From NCBI GenBank assembly GCA_011775825.1, contig JAABYK010000508.1, forward strand, positions 15,085 through 20,670: DNA of 5,586 nucleotides, in the 5' to 3' direction. The notes below the pieces were generated by a model that saw only the letters and a program-made list of their open reading frames with translations, was not told the origin of the DNA and searched no databases. Below, one piece after another: positions 5,447 to 5,586 of the stretch. The position numbers and the translations under genes were made by a program. Position 1 is the first letter of the stretch. Every line of letters starts with the position of its first letter. Origin of the DNA: Candidatus Zhuqueibacterota bacterium. GTDB lineage: Bacteria > Zhuqueibacterota > Zhuqueibacteria > Oceanimicrobiales > Oceanimicrobiaceae.

Positions 5447-5499
5447 GAATGCAGGTCTGTCCCACAATAGTACCGGGCATCTACTTTGGCGAATCTCAT
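5443..5499 (-). pseudogene. N-terminal stub of an IS110-family transposase gene
   Basis: On the minus strand a perfect AGGAGG (5511-5506) lies 6 nt before ATG (5499). The 18 codons that follow read MRFAKVDARYYCGTDLHS and then stop at TAA (5445-5443). The segment YYCGTDLHS resembles the start of IS110-family (DEDD, RuvC-like) transposases, which typically read Y-x-GIDLHS and continue with R/K-x-M-Y-V. The Asp of GTDLH would be the first catalytic Asp. Similarity ends after the Ser codon, at the stop codon of the oppositely oriented 2H gene (TAG at 5444-5446). The rest of the transposase (about 300 residues or more) is absent from the window, so this is a remnant. It is too short to name an element, and the match is from motif memory only. 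Confidence 0.6.
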
Positions 5500-5586
5500 A
5501 ATACACCTCCTGGGTTTGGTGAATAATTTAGTTTATTGTCACAATATACAAAATTTATCAAATCCAGGAGAACCTTTAACGTAATA
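5446..5586 (-). mobile_element. Left part of an IS110-family element, truncated, running off the window
   Basis: The AT-rich segment beyond the transposase start (5500-5586) is probably the upstream non-coding end of the same insertion sequence. In IS110-group elements this end carries the bridge RNA. The outer end of the element is not in the window, so neither the terminus nor any bridge RNA can be delimited. The inner boundary at about 5446 cuts the transposase gene and is therefore a deletion junction, not a transposition end. Confidence 0.45.
5507..5570 (-). promoter_or_regulatory. Stem that would sequester the transposase Shine-Dalgarno
   Basis: In minus-strand RNA CUCCUGG (5570-5564) pairs with CCAGGAG (5513-5507), which contains most of the AGGAGG ribosome binding site. 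After one A-C mismatch, UUUG (5562-5559) pairs with CAAA (5518-5515), for 11 bp in total. The 40-nt loop includes a smaller palindrome, TATTGTCACAATA (5534-5546). Such a fold would hide the ribosome binding site in long transcripts, a control known in other insertion sequences against read-through expression. It could also be part of a structured IS-encoded RNA. Confidence 0.45.

Noticed and set aside
5447..5586. A second attC site closing the 2H cassette
   Set aside because: No GYYTAAC/GTTRRRY pair is present. The segment is explained better as the end of an IS110-like element.
1..5586. CRISPR arrays, tRNA or rRNA genes
   Set aside because: I saw no regularly spaced direct repeats and no tRNA or rRNA sequence in the window.

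Overview
The window (5,586 bp) looks like a piece of a bacterial chromosome of moderate GC. It has two ordinary halves: minus-strand genes on the left and a plus-strand housekeeping gene in the middle. A degraded integron/insertion-sequence scar forms the right third. Taxonomy cannot be fixed from one window. The dispersed-repeat motif around 3909-4020 (TCATTTCGAA... / ...GCAGTGAGAAA type) resembles repeats I associate with Bacteroidetes/Calditrichota/KSB1-like (FCB) genomes, so an environmental FCB-group bacterium is my best guess, with low confidence.

Left part (1-1540, minus strand). The most important feature is a 181-residue AhpD-like (carboxymuconolactone-decarboxylase fold) peroxidase-related protein at 553-8. 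Its frame is interrupted by one TGA at 310-308. That TGA falls exactly where the second Cys of the catalytic CxxC motif belongs. A perfect 6-bp stem with a G-containing 5-nt loop begins 10 nt after the TGA, which fits a bacterial SECIS element. I therefore annotate it as one intact selenoprotein (CxxU) and not as two ORFs or a pseudogene. Upstream lies a class I SAM-dependent methyltransferase (1540-773), separated from it by a strong 16-bp hairpin at 636-675 that could be a terminator or a REP-like repeat.

Middle (1541-4245, plus strand). An AT-rich divergent promoter region leads into a complete tex gene (1653-3815, TTG start), an RNA-binding transcription accessory protein with Tex N-terminal, YqgF-like, helix-hairpin-helix and S1 domains. 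It is followed by 430 bp without a gene. That stretch holds an imperfect inverted-repeat element able to fold into a three-way junction, a possible terminator, and a good sigma-70-like promoter facing right.

Right part (4246-5586). This is an integron remnant. An intI-type integrase is cut off after its first half, directly against a sequence with the architecture of an attC site (4760-4885). A 2'-5' RNA ligase-like (2H phosphoesterase) gene then begins, in the usual position of a cassette gene. Its stop codon abuts an N-terminal stub of an IS110-family transposase gene on the minus strand. The leader of that stub can fold to hide its Shine-Dalgarno sequence. No intact recombinase is visible here, so the array looks frozen unless an integrase acts in trans.
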